Below are positions 52,601-60,788 of a stretch of DNA of 64,000 nucleotides, in pieces. Origin of the DNA: Sorangium cellulosum (GTDB lineage Bacteria; Myxococcota_A; Polyangia; Polyangiales; Polyangiaceae); assembly GCF_004135735.1 (NCBI RefSeq), contig NZ_CP012670.1, forward strand, positions 3,555,501 to 3,619,500, read 5' to 3'. The stretch's first letter is position 1. Each line of letters starts with the position of its first letter. The notes under the pieces were generated by a model that saw nothing but the letters and a program-made list of their open reading frames with translations, had not been told where the DNA came from and ran no database searches. Both the position numbers and the translations under genes were made by a program.

Positions 52601-52819
52601 ATCGACGGTCCGCGAGGACTCGAACGAGGCTCCTTGCAGGGTGAAGGCGAACGGTCCTTGAAGGATGGCGTCGGCCTGCTCGGGGAACTGACGCCTCAGG
52701 GCGCGCGCATCCAGCGGATCGGCCGCCTCGCTGCAGCCGAGCAGCAGGCCCAGCGTGACACTCCAGAGAATCGCCAGCGGCCACCAGCCAGGTTGGCGCG
52801 TCGAACCAGCAACGGGCAT
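49619..52819 (-). CDS. Kelch-repeat lipoprotein, 14 blades, MYXO-CTERM-like tail
   Basis: 1066 residues. The signal peptide ends in the lipobox LLLGC. Residues 25-240 are a non-repeat beta-rich domain found before Kelch arrays in related myxobacterial proteins. Next come 14 Kelch units of about 48-55 residues with the pattern HTATxLxDGRVLVxGG...SAEVFDPASGxW, enough for two seven-bladed propellers. A Cys-rich segment (VCTDGVCCDQRCDAYLCQACS) follows. The end has a Cys, a hydrophobic helix and an Arg cluster (ALRRRRHG), like a MYXO-CTERM surface-sorting signal. Carrying both a lipobox and this tail is unusual. Predicted to be exposed on the cell surface, for binding or adhesion. An earlier start at 53035 is possible. 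Confidence 0.88.
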   Translation of the reverse strand: MPVAGSTRQPGWWPLAILWSVTLGLLLGCSEAADPLDARALRRQFPEQADAILQGPFAFTLQGASFESSRTVDAPAALSGEPGLHPRFPRDGDGAVRFPLPDGSEVRVRELGASGAGEIAENAVAYARRGGTSFWTALEDGYEEWLLLEPGAVRRDAPVAAWQVDGAALRQRGEAVELADARGALQMRVTAPEAYAAGGRPVATRLVAQGERIELWVEAEGETVLVDPRWQRARSMAEIRYSHTATPLPDGRVLITGGYRVARAGDLHDTAEVFDPASGSWSTQAPMSSARAVHTATQLRDGRVLVVGGDNPEGALASVEVFDPASGSWSTQSPMTTPRQAHTATLLSDGRVLIAGGYGTDDRALASVEVFDPASGSWSTQAPMPTARAFHTATLLPDGRLLVAGGDTGLMEETEALASVEVFDPVSGTWSTESSLSTARAKHTATPLPDGRVLIAGGFDPETIIDSAEIFDPVSASWLPAGRRLTVRYMHSATPLSDGRVLIAGGYGAKPSLGGTVREALDTVELFDPVSGSWLSIKPLFTARGSHTATPLPDGSVLVAGGTAHGGLDSAEVLDPASGAWRSLDPLRTARYEQTTTVLRDGRVLVAGGRDSQSGRQTLLDSAEVFDPTSGEWLAVESMPAARRSHTATRLPDGRVLVAGGAHLEEEPVDGVEVFDPAAEQWQRIAPMITARWYHTATLLSDGRVLVAGGLGPDGALESAEVFDPASEQWLPVAPMITARRDHTATPLSDGRVLVTGGFSAAGAPLESAEVFDPASEQWLPVAPMITARAVHAATPLRDGRVVVSGGYASEGALARAEVFDPASGRWLPLGAMHFARIYHTATLLQDGWVLVSGGLDIASGPLQHHSTEAFDPASGTWVLLEPLLEGRAMHAATLLPDGGVLVTGGLGRSNAVAGVQIFRPMPNGSACSAEVECRSGVCTDGVCCDQRCDAYLCQACSELRGASANGVCTSLHPDYPPFACSPQTGEQLKPCRSVHDCVAGFVCDASGDCVPPPPGGGYVDHGGCRLATPAASRPSASGPLELGLLTLAALSTALRRRRHGARDLP

Positions 52820-52886
52820 ATCGAATCCCTCGATCCTGTGGTGAACGCTCCCGCGAGCGTCCGTTCCTTGGTCAGTCGCGCTCGAC

Positions 52887-54722
52887 TCAGTAGAACTCGT
52901 ACCGAGCGCCGATCCCGGGCGCGATCGTGAGCAGCACGGGGCCAGCGAGGCGCTCGACCGGGAACGCGCCGCGGCCGTCCTCCCCCGCGGGCACGGCCTG
53001 CGTCGCGTCCCACGCCGGCCGCGGATGCCCGACATCGACGAGCACGGGAAAGGCGACGCCCGCGCTGAGCTGGATATGCCGAGCGAGCGGCAGGCTGATC
53101 CGCACCTCGGGGGTCGCGTGGAAGAAGAGCGCCGGGTGCTTCTGGACGTAGGGGCCGAGCGTGTACGGCGCGCCGCCGCTCGAGAGGAACGCGCCGCGCG
53201 TGCGCTCGTCGAGCAGCGAGCCGGTGAGGACCCCGGCGCCGAGGCGGAAGTGCAGCGGGACGCGCTCGTCCAGCGGAAGCGTGAAGCCGAGCCACCCGCC
53301 GAGCAGCGCGGCGCGCAGCGCGAGCCGATCGTCGACCGTACCCTGGTTCGGCGGCAGGCCGACCGGGGTCACCGTGATCGCGCGGCTGTCGAGGCGCTGC
53401 GCCGCCGCGAGGTAGCCGGCCGTGACGCCGAACCCGAGGCCCATGCCGAGCTCGTAGCCCGCCTGGAGCACGGTGGAGGCGCCCGCGCCGAGCGAGGCCT
53501 CGCAGCCGCGGATGCACGTGCCCGCGACGTCGCCGCCGAAGCTGGGCACGAGCACGGCGCTCGTGACGGCCTCCACGACGAACCGCGAGGGGCGCGCGGG
53601 CCTGCGCCAGAACGGCGAGCTCGGGTCGCGCTCCAGCGTCACCCGCGCGACCTCCGTGTGATCGCGCCCGAGGACGACGCGGCGCGACTCCGGCAAGAAC
53701 CCGGGCGCGGCGATCTCCACCCGGTGCGCGCCCGCGCGCAGCCGTCCCTCCCAGACGCCGCGCCCCACGGTCACGCCGTCGACCGCCACGGTGGCGCTGA
53801 CCGGGACCGGCTCGACGCGCAGCGACGCGGCGAGCTCCTCGGCCGAGAGCGTCAGCGGCACGGTCCGGTCGACCGTGACCTCGACCCGCACGGGGGGCGT
53901 GCCGAGGTTGCCCTCGCCGCGCAGCGCGACCGTGTGCTCGCCGGGCGCGAGCAGCCCCTCCCAGGGCACCTTGGCCATGACGTTGCCGTCCACCACGACC
54001 TCGAGCGGCCGGCCCTCCTTCTCCATGACCCGCAGGCGCCCGAGGCGCGCGAGCGGCTGGAGCCGCGCCCGGACGCGCGAGAGCCGGTCGCCGGCGATCT
54101 CCACGCGCTGCTCGAACGGCGCGAAGCCCTCCTTGAACACGCGCACCCAGTGGCCGCCGGAGGTGAGCCGGAGCGGCGCGCGGAGCGGCGCCTCGCCGCG
54201 GTGTCGCCCGTCGATCACGATCTGCGCGCCCGGCTCGGCGGCGTCGACCTCGAGGATGCCGACGAGCTGGCGCAGCTCGTCGAGCTTCCGCTGCGCGGCG
54301 TCCTTGGCCGCCGCGGGCAGCCGGTCGCCGAAGTCGCGCAGCAGCGCCTCGAACATCTCGAGCGCCTCGTCGTGGCGCCCGAGGTGCGAGAGGCACAGCG
54401 CGGCGCCGGAGGTTGCGGCCCAGCTCGCATAGATCTGCCGCGCGGCGAGGTACTCGGCGAGCGCCATGGACCAGTCGCGCCGGTCGTAGAAGGCCAGGCC
54501 CCTCCGGTAATGCTCGGCGGCGCGCTCACGCGCCGTGGGCCCGGCGGGCGGGGGTGCTGCATCGGCCGGCGGGGGCGCTGCATCGGCCGGCGGCCGCGCC
54601 TCCTCGGGCGCGGCGATCGCCGATGGGGCCCGGGCGAGCAGCAGCCCCAGGGCCGCGGCGGCGAGCAGGGGACGACCTCGGAGGCCGTGATGGCGCGCGA
54701 TCTGGATCAGGCAAGGCGGCAA
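52887..54722 (-). CDS. TPR-PEGA-beta-barrel envelope protein
   Basis: 611 residues. A signal peptide (cleavage after PSAIAA) and Pro/Ala spacer lead to a TPR-like pair (about 60-170, AAEHYRRGLAFYDRRDWSMALAEY). Up to three PEGA-type domains follow (about 170-385; GAQIVIDGRHRGEAPLRAPLRLTSGGHWVRV and similar repeats). The C-terminal 200 residues are Gly/aromatic alternating strands ending in Tyr-Glu-Phe-Tyr, as in outer-membrane barrels. It is probably an outer-membrane protein with periplasmic PEGA domains. It is transcribed toward the Kelch gene (67-bp gap), so the two may form an operon. Confidence 0.8.
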   Translation of the reverse strand: MPPCLIQIARHHGLRGRPLLAAAALGLLLARAPSAIAAPEEARPPADAAPPPADAAPPPAGPTARERAAEHYRRGLAFYDRRDWSMALAEYLAARQIYASWAATSGAALCLSHLGRHDEALEMFEALLRDFGDRLPAAAKDAAQRKLDELRQLVGILEVDAAEPGAQIVIDGRHRGEAPLRAPLRLTSGGHWVRVFKEGFAPFEQRVEIAGDRLSRVRARLQPLARLGRLRVMEKEGRPLEVVVDGNVMAKVPWEGLLAPGEHTVALRGEGNLGTPPVRVEVTVDRTVPLTLSAEELAASLRVEPVPVSATVAVDGVTVGRGVWEGRLRAGAHRVEIAAPGFLPESRRVVLGRDHTEVARVTLERDPSSPFWRRPARPSRFVVEAVTSAVLVPSFGGDVAGTCIRGCEASLGAGASTVLQAGYELGMGLGFGVTAGYLAAAQRLDSRAITVTPVGLPPNQGTVDDRLALRAALLGGWLGFTLPLDERVPLHFRLGAGVLTGSLLDERTRGAFLSSGGAPYTLGPYVQKHPALFFHATPEVRISLPLARHIQLSAGVAFPVLVDVGHPRPAWDATQAVPAGEDGRGAFPVERLAGPVLLTIAPGIGARYEFY

Positions 54723-55013
54723 GACATTCCTCGGTCAACGGGTCTTTCGCGCGGGGCTCGCGGGGGCGAGCCTCACCCGCCGCGTGCGTGGCGAGAGAGC
54801 GCGCGCTTTATCAAGAAATCGACGGGGGGCGCAGGCGGCCGGCGAGGGCGGCGGGGTGAGGACAGGCGCTGCACCCCGCCGCTGCGCCGGTCTCTGCCCG
54901 ACGCGGCCCCTGCGGGCAAGGCCCGGAGCGACGCGGCGGGCGCGCGCGGCGGGCGCGCGCGTCGCGCGGGCGAAGTGGCCGGCGCGGCCGCGAGGATCTA
55001 GTCTGCCGCCCCC

Positions 55014-56312
55014 ATGATCCCCGAAGGTCCCCTCTCCATCGCCCCGCTGTCGTCTCCGCCCGAGCTGACGTGGCGCGTCCCCGGCTCGAAGAGCATCACC
55101 AACCGCGCGCTCGCGCTGGCGGCGCTCGCCGACGGCCAGAGCACGCTCGAGGGGGTGCTGCACAGCGACGACACGCGGCACATGCGCGGCGCCCTGGAGG
55201 CGATGGGGATCCGGATCACGGACGCCGGGCCGCACACGCTGATCGTGGAGGGGGGGCGAGCGCGGCTGCGCGCGCCCGGGCGTGAGCTGTTCATCGGGAA
55301 CAGCGGCACCACCGTGCGCTTCCTGGCGGCGCTCGCGTGCCTGGTGCCCGGCGAGGTGGTGCTGGTCGGCGACGAGCACATGGCAAGACGCCCGATCGCC
55401 GATCTGGTCGACGGCCTCCGGCAGCTCGGGGTCACCGTCGAGTGCCCGACCGGGTGCCCCCCGCTCCGCATCCGGGGCGGCCGGCTGCCCGGCGGCGCGA
55501 TCACGATGCGCGGCGATCGCTCCAGCCAGTACTTCTCCGCGGTGATGATGGCCGGCCCCCTCGCCGAGTCCGCCATCGAGCTGCGGGTGTCCGGCGCGCT
55601 GGTGAGCCGCCCCTACGTCGAGATCACGCGCCGCATGGTCGCGGACTTCGGCGGCCGCATCGACGAGGTGGCCTGTGGCTTCGTGGTCCATCCCGCCGCC
55701 GGGTACCGCCCGCGGCCCTACGCGATCGAGCCCGACGCGTCGTCCGCGAGCTACCCGTTCGCGCTCGCGGCCGCCGCGGGCGGCGCCATCACCGTCCCCG
55801 GGCTCGGCCAGGGGGCGCTGCAGGGGGATTACCGGTTCCTCGAGATCCTGGAGCAGGCCGGCGCGCAGGCGATCCGGCAGGCCGACGCGACCACGGTGCG
55901 CGGCGGCGGGCGGCTGCGCGGCGTCGACGTCGACATGCACCACATCTCCGACACCGTGATGACGCTCGCGGCGATCGCCCCGCTCCTCGACGGGCCGACG
56001 ACGATCCGGAACGTGGCGAACATCCGGATCAAGGAGACCGATCGCCTCGCCGCCACGGTCGCGGAGCTGCGCCGCCTCGGGCAGGAGGTGACCCACGGCG
56101 ACGACTGGCTCCGCATCGAGCCGCGGCCGCTGACGCCCGCGCTGGTGCGGAGCTACAGCGACCACCGCATGGCGATGAGCTTCGCGATCCTGGGCCTCTG
56201 CCGGCCCGGCATCACCATCGAGGACCCGGCCTGCGTCGCCAAGACGTACCCGACATTCTGGGACGACGTCGCGCGGTGCCGCGGCGCGATCGACGCGGCG
56301 CCGAAGGGGTGA
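55014..56312 (+). CDS. aroA: 3-phosphoshikimate 1-carboxyvinyltransferase (EPSP synthase)
   Basis: A 432-residue shikimate-pathway enzyme joining shikimate-3-phosphate and PEP. PGSKSITNRALALAAL, GNSGTTVRFLAALA, GDRSSQYFSAVMMAGPL, IRIKETDRLAA and SYSDHRMAMSFAI are present. The SSQY-type block resembles class I enzymes rather than the SAQVK of class II. In the GNSGT loop, the position of the usual Pro after the Arg is Phe, which may alter PEP-site and inhibitor sensitivity. It is isolated from other aro genes and lies between minus-strand envelope genes. Confidence 0.95.
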   Translation: MIPEGPLSIAPLSSPPELTWRVPGSKSITNRALALAALADGQSTLEGVLHSDDTRHMRGALEAMGIRITDAGPHTLIVEGGRARLRAPGRELFIGNSGTTVRFLAALACLVPGEVVLVGDEHMARRPIADLVDGLRQLGVTVECPTGCPPLRIRGGRLPGGAITMRGDRSSQYFSAVMMAGPLAESAIELRVSGALVSRPYVEITRRMVADFGGRIDEVACGFVVHPAAGYRPRPYAIEPDASSASYPFALAAAAGGAITVPGLGQGALQGDYRFLEILEQAGAQAIRQADATTVRGGGRLRGVDVDMHHISDTVMTLAAIAPLLDGPTTIRNVANIRIKETDRLAATVAELRRLGQEVTHGDDWLRIEPRPLTPALVRSYSDHRMAMSFAILGLCRPGITIEDPACVAKTYPTFWDDVARCRGAIDAAPKG

Positions 56313-56461
56313 CCGCGGGCTGCCGCAGGGGGGCGCGTCCCCCGCGGCGGCCTCCCCCGAGCGCCAGCGCCGGACACCGCCGCCTCCTCGAGCGCCCGTG
56401 CCCGGCGCGCCCGCGCCGGATGCCGCCGCCCCCGAGCGCCCGCGCGTGACGCGGGCTCCCG

Positions 56462-57880
56462 CTACTGGCACTCGTTCATGTGGCAGCGGCCGCTGCAGCA
56501 CTGGATGTCGAGCGTGCACGGCGTCAGGCGGACGTTCTGGCAGCAGCGTCCGTCGACGCAGCTCATCGGGGAGGGGCAGGCGATGGTGCCGTCGCAGGCG
56601 CCGCCCGGCTCGATCACGCACCTGCCCGACTTGCACTCGAAGCCGTCGCAGCAGTCCGCGTTCTCGTCGCAGGCGCCGCTGCGTGAGCAGCATCGCCCGT
56701 TCGCCCCGCAATGGAGGGAGCGGCAGCACGGGCGCGCGGCGTCGCAGGCGCCCTGCAGCCCAGCGCAGCACTGGCCGAGGCCGATGTCGCAGTCCCCGTC
56801 GCAGCACTGCTCGGCGCGCGAGCAGCTCGCCCCGACCGCCCCGCAGGGGCCGCAGCCGTTCTCGCCGTGGCACACGAGCCCCGCGCAGCAGTCGCGCTCG
56901 CTGCCGCAGCGCGCGCCGTCGACGGAGCAGCACGCCCCGTCCGCGCAGGCGCCGCCGCAGCAGTCGCTGGCCACGGAGCAGACGTGCCCCGTGTTGAAGC
57001 ACGCGTCCGGCTCGCACGTCCCGTTGCGGCACGCCCAGCCGTAACAGCAGTCGTCGGCGCGCTGGCACGCGCCGCCCGTCTGGTGGCAGGCGCACACCCC
57101 GTCGAAGCACCCGCCGTCGCAGCAGTCGTCGGGGCGCTCGCAGCGCTCTCCGGGCGCCTTGCAGGCGCAGCGCTCGTCGACGCAGTCGAGCGCGCCGCAG
57201 CAGTCGCCGGCCTCGCTGCAGGTATAGCTGACGTCCGCGCAGGCGCGGCAGGTCCCCTCGGCGCACTCGAGCCCGGCGCAGCACGGCTGCTCCGCCGAGC
57301 ACCCCTGCTCGGCCTTGCGGCAGGCGAGGACGCAGGTGGCGCCGTTGCAGACGAGGCCGTTGCAGCACGTCGCCCCGTCGCCGCAGGGCGCCCCCTGCGC
57401 CGCGCAGCGCGAGGTGCAGGCGCCGGACGACGAGATCCCGTCGCTCGACCGCTCGCAGGTCAGCCCCTCGCAGCACGCGGCGCTGTCGGTGCACGCCTCG
57501 GCCTCGCGGTTGCAGCGCGGCGCGCCGCAGCGGCCCGCCTCGCACGCGAGCCCGTCGCAGCAGTCGGCGTCGCTCGCGCACTCGGCGTCCGCCGCGCGGC
57601 AGCCCCGGAGGCAAGCCCCGGCCTCGCAGCGCATCCCCGAGCAACACACGCCGTCCGACGAGCAGGCCATGCCGTGCGGCACGCACGCGCAGGTGCCCCC
57701 GAGGCAGCCGAACGAGCAGCAGTCGCCGTGCTCGTCGCACGCCTCCCCCTGCCGCCCGCAGTCCGGCCCCGGCTCCCACTGCGGGCTGCACCCGAGGGGC
57801 CAGGAGGCCGCCGCGACGCCCACCCAGAGCGCCGCGCCGAGCCACCCGAGCGCCGCGCCGCCCGCGCCTCGCCTCACCAT
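56462..57880 (-). CDS. Very Cys-rich repeat lipoprotein
   Basis: 472 residues. The signal peptide ends in the lipobox PLGC. The rest is a continuous array of short modules with the pattern CxxDxDCCxGLxCxxGxC. I count about nineteen CC pairs and well over a hundred cysteines. The modules resemble small disulfide-knot repeats (EB/Dickkopf- or toxin-like) and would form a rigid disulfide-laced rod outside the cell. No catalytic motif is seen. Its ATG overlaps the stop of the upstream outer-membrane-like gene by seven bases, so the two are translationally coupled. It probably serves in surface structure or adhesion, which is inference. Confidence 0.85.
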   Translation of the reverse strand: MVRRGAGGAALGWLGAALWVGVAAASWPLGCSPQWEPGPDCGRQGEACDEHGDCCSFGCLGGTCACVPHGMACSSDGVCCSGMRCEAGACLRGCRAADAECASDADCCDGLACEAGRCGAPRCNREAEACTDSAACCEGLTCERSSDGISSSGACTSRCAAQGAPCGDGATCCNGLVCNGATCVLACRKAEQGCSAEQPCCAGLECAEGTCRACADVSYTCSEAGDCCGALDCVDERCACKAPGERCERPDDCCDGGCFDGVCACHQTGGACQRADDCCYGWACRNGTCEPDACFNTGHVCSVASDCCGGACADGACCSVDGARCGSERDCCAGLVCHGENGCGPCGAVGASCSRAEQCCDGDCDIGLGQCCAGLQGACDAARPCCRSLHCGANGRCCSRSGACDENADCCDGFECKSGRCVIEPGGACDGTIACPSPMSCVDGRCCQNVRLTPCTLDIQCCSGRCHMNECQ

Positions 57881-58605
57881 TGATACCCTCCCATCGCGGC
57901 CATCTCGTAGACCGTGTCCGTGTTGTCGTGTCCTGAGAAGAGGAGCCCGAACGGCTGGCCGCGGAGCACCCAGCCCGAGGCAAAGCGGTACTCGAGGTGC
58001 CCCGACAGGCGCCCGATCACCGCGCGCGGGTGCGTCCACTCGCCGGGCCGGAACGGCATGTCGGGCATCTTCACCCAGGCGAAGGACGGCCCGATCCCGA
58101 GCGCGCCGCCGGCCCCGAGGCGGCCGTGCTCGTTGGAGACGAGCGCGGCGTCGATCTCCGCGGTGGCGAGGAGCGCGAGCTCGTGAATCTCCATCTCGCC
58201 GCTCGGCCCGAGGTCGTTCGCGAGCCCGCCGGGGAGCAGGTCCGACATCGATACCGAGTCGTAGGAGTACAGCGTCGAGAGATAGCCGCGCAGCGCGGTG
58301 CCGTGCACCCAGGGCACCTGCCAGCCGAGATCGAGGCGATAGCCGAGCACCTCGGCGCGGACCCAGGAGAAGCCGAGGATCGCGCGCGGGCCGCTGGTCG
58401 CCGGGAGCTTCGGCGCGGCGAAGACGTCCGGCGCGTTGCTCGCGTTGCTCGGGTGCGTGGGCATCGACAGGGCGCCGGACATGGGCGCCGGCGGCGCCTG
58501 CGCCAGGGCGAGGGCCGGCCATAGCGAGAGGGCCGCGAGCGCGAGCGCGAGCGCGCCCCGTGGAGAGGGACAACGTGAAGAGGACGCAGGCGTGGTGAGG
58601 GCCAT
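57874..58605 (-). CDS. Outer-membrane protein-like, coupled to Cys-rich lipoprotein
   Basis: 243 residues. The signal peptide is clear (ALALALAALSLWPALALAQ, cleavage before APPAP). The mature chain after residue 70 alternates Gly/aromatic strands (RAILGFSWVRAEVLGYRLDLGW, HLEYRFASGWVLRGQPFGLLF) and ends in aromatic residues (GGYQW), typical of an 8-10-strand outer-membrane barrel. It may carry the downstream lipoprotein or act with it. The family is not recognised. Confidence 0.75.
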   Translation of the reverse strand: MALTTPASSSRCPSPRGALALALAALSLWPALALAQAPPAPMSGALSMPTHPSNASNAPDVFAAPKLPATSGPRAILGFSWVRAEVLGYRLDLGWQVPWVHGTALRGYLSTLYSYDSVSMSDLLPGGLANDLGPSGEMEIHELALLATAEIDAALVSNEHGRLGAGGALGIGPSFAWVKMPDMPFRPGEWTHPRAVIGRLSGHLEYRFASGWVLRGQPFGLLFSGHDNTDTVYEMAAMGGYQW

Positions 58606-59141
58606 TCCGAACCGGGCGCAACCTAATCGGAAGGCAGCTCAAAAGAAAATACCCAAGCAAGAAGATTGATCCGCCATCGCGCCGCGGGCGCGGGGGAAGG
58701 CGCGCCTTTTCATAGGAGTTTCGCGGCCATGGCGCGCGGGGAGGGGGACGGCCATCCCACGGGCTCTCGCGGCGGCTCATGCCGAGCGGTGCTGTGGGCG
58801 AAGGGAGCGAGTTTCGGCCGGGTTGCGGTCTGTTGTCGAGCGGGTGACCTGCGGCTTCCGGGATGACCGAGGATCGATGTGCGGCTCTGGGAATGACCGA
58901 GGATCGATGTGCGGCTTCCGGAATGACCGAGGATCGATCGTCGCAGGGGGCGGCCGACGAGAGCGCTCCCGGTGCGGCGCCGCGGCGCGAGCGCGCCGCC
59001 GCGCCGCGCGTGTGGCGGCGCACGGCCTTCGAGTTCGTTTGACATCAAACCAGTCCGTGCGAAACATCGCGGCCCATTCGGCGCGGGGCGCGCCCCTGTC
59101 CCGCGGCCGTGAACCCCGTGCCAGACCCAGGAGATGACGAA
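58606..59141. other. Divergent intergenic region with repeats
   Basis: 535 bp between the minus-strand outer-membrane-like gene and the mechanosensitive channel gene. AT-rich patches at 58620-58670 and 58700-58720 are likely promoter territory. The middle holds a triplicated 30-bp unit (listed separately). No credible gene. Confidence 0.5.
58851..58940. repeat. 30-bp unit in three tandem copies
   Basis: Units at 58851-58880, 58881-58910 and 58911-58940 share GAATGACCGAGGATCGATG and GCGGCTTCCG-type halves with a few substitutions. No spacers. The repeat reads open in several frames, but translation gives only simple repeats. Confidence 0.9.
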
Positions 59142-60788
59142 GTGAAGCGATCCCGATCGGGGATGACGATGGCGGCGCTCCTCGCGCTGCTCGTCGCGTT
59201 GCTCATGGTCTCGACGCGCGCGATCGCCGGGCCGCAGGACGGCCTGCCGCCGCCGCCCTCGGACGTGGACCGCTCGACGCCGCGGCGCGCGATGCGGCTG
59301 CTCATCGACGCGTCGCGCGACGGGCGCCACGACCTCGCGGCGTACGCGCTCGACCTGTCCGCGATCCCGCGCGGCGCCCAGGCGGAGCGCGGGCGCGAGC
59401 TCGCCGCGCAGCTCAAGTTCGTGCTCGATCAGAAGCTCTGGATCGTCTGGGAGGAGCTCTCGGACGAGCCCGAGGGCAACCCGGCCGACGGGCCCGGGCG
59501 CGACGAGATCGGGCGCATCCCGCTCGCGGACACCGCGGTCCCGGTCCTGCTGAACCGCGCCGCGGGCCCGGGCGGCGCGCCGATCTGGGTCGTCTCGCGC
59601 TCGACGCTCGCGGCCGTGCCCGAGCTCCACGAGGCGTACGGCCCCGGGCCGATCGCCGAGTGGCTGCCGCCGGTGCTCTCCCGGGTGCGCTTCCTGGAGC
59701 TCGCCGCGTGGCAGTGGCTCGGCCTCGTGGTCGCGCTGGTCGCCTCGGCGCTCGGCGGCCTGCTGCTCGGCGGCCTCGCCTCCGTCGTCGCCAGCAAGCT
59801 CGTGCGGCGGACCGACGTGCAGTGGGACGATCGGCTCTTCGACACCATCCGGGCGCCGGTGCGCGCGCTGCTCATGCTGGCCCTCGCGGGCGGCCTCGTC
59901 CGGCCGCTCCGCCTCGCCGCCCCCGCGCAGGAGGCGATCGACACGCTCCTGCAGACGCTGCTCATCGCCGCCGCGGCGTGGCTGGCGACGCGCCTCGTGC
60001 GCTTCGTCGGCGACACGGTGACCGAGCGCGCGGCGGCGCGCGTCGCGGACGCGGCGCTCGTCCGAGGCAGCCAGACCCGCGTGGCCATGCTCCAGCGCAT
60101 CGCGAGCGTCGTCGTGGGCGTGGTGGCCGTCGCGCTGGTGCTGCTCCAGTTCGACGTGGTCCGGAAGGTCGGGGTCTCGCTGCTCGCCTCGGCCGGGATC
60201 GCCGGCGTCGTCGTCGGCTTCGCGGCGCAGAAGTCGATCTCCACGCTCCTCGCCGGCCTGCAGCTCTCCTTCTCCCAGCCGGTCCGCATCGGCGACACGG
60301 TGATCGTCGAGGGGGAATGGGGGTGGATCGAGGAGATCACGCTGACCTTCGTGGTCGTGAAGGTCTGGGATCTGCGCCGGCTCGTCGTGCCCATCACGTA
60401 CTTCCTCGAGAAGCCGTTCCAGAACTGGACGAAGGTGTCGCCGGAGCTGCTCGGCACGGTCGTGGTCTACGCCGACTACACGGTCCCGGTCGACGTGATG
60501 CGCGAGGAGGTCACGCGGCTGTGCGAGGCCAACAAGGACTGGGACGGGAAGGTCGCGGGCCTCGTCGTGGTCGACGCGACCGAGCACACGATCGCGCTCC
60601 GGGCGCTCGTCTCCTCGTCCGACGCCGGCAAGCTCTGGGACCTGCGCTGCGCGGTGCGCGAGGGGCTCGTCCAGCGGCTCCAGTCGCTGGACGGCGGGCG
60701 TTACCTCCCGAAGGCGCGCGTTGCGCTCTCGGAGCAGGGGGAGGCGCGGCGCGCCCCGGGCGCGTCGGACGTGCTCGCGTCGCCGTGA
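59142..60788 (+). CDS. MscS-family mechanosensitive ion channel
   Basis: 548 residues. A signal peptide or first helix (ALLALLVALLMVSTRAIAG) precedes a roughly 130-residue extracytoplasmic domain. Four hydrophobic helices follow, then the MscS pore and beta domain (GIAGVVVGFAAQKSISTLLAG, FSQPVRIGDTVIVEGEWGWIEEI, VVPITYFLEKPFQNW) and a C-terminal alpha/beta cytoplasmic domain. It should release solutes on hypo-osmotic shock. GTG 59142 is chosen because AGGAG lies eight bases upstream; GTG 59109 would add 11 residues. The large N-terminal domain marks it as a long MscS variant. Confidence 0.9.
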   Translation: MKRSRSGMTMAALLALLVALLMVSTRAIAGPQDGLPPPPSDVDRSTPRRAMRLLIDASRDGRHDLAAYALDLSAIPRGAQAERGRELAAQLKFVLDQKLWIVWEELSDEPEGNPADGPGRDEIGRIPLADTAVPVLLNRAAGPGGAPIWVVSRSTLAAVPELHEAYGPGPIAEWLPPVLSRVRFLELAAWQWLGLVVALVASALGGLLLGGLASVVASKLVRRTDVQWDDRLFDTIRAPVRALLMLALAGGLVRPLRLAAPAQEAIDTLLQTLLIAAAAWLATRLVRFVGDTVTERAAARVADAALVRGSQTRVAMLQRIASVVVGVVAVALVLLQFDVVRKVGVSLLASAGIAGVVVGFAAQKSISTLLAGLQLSFSQPVRIGDTVIVEGEWGWIEEITLTFVVVKVWDLRRLVVPITYFLEKPFQNWTKVSPELLGTVVVYADYTVPVDVMREEVTRLCEANKDWDGKVAGLVVVDATEHTIALRALVSSSDAGKLWDLRCAVREGLVQRLQSLDGGRYLPKARVALSEQGEARRAPGASDVLASP

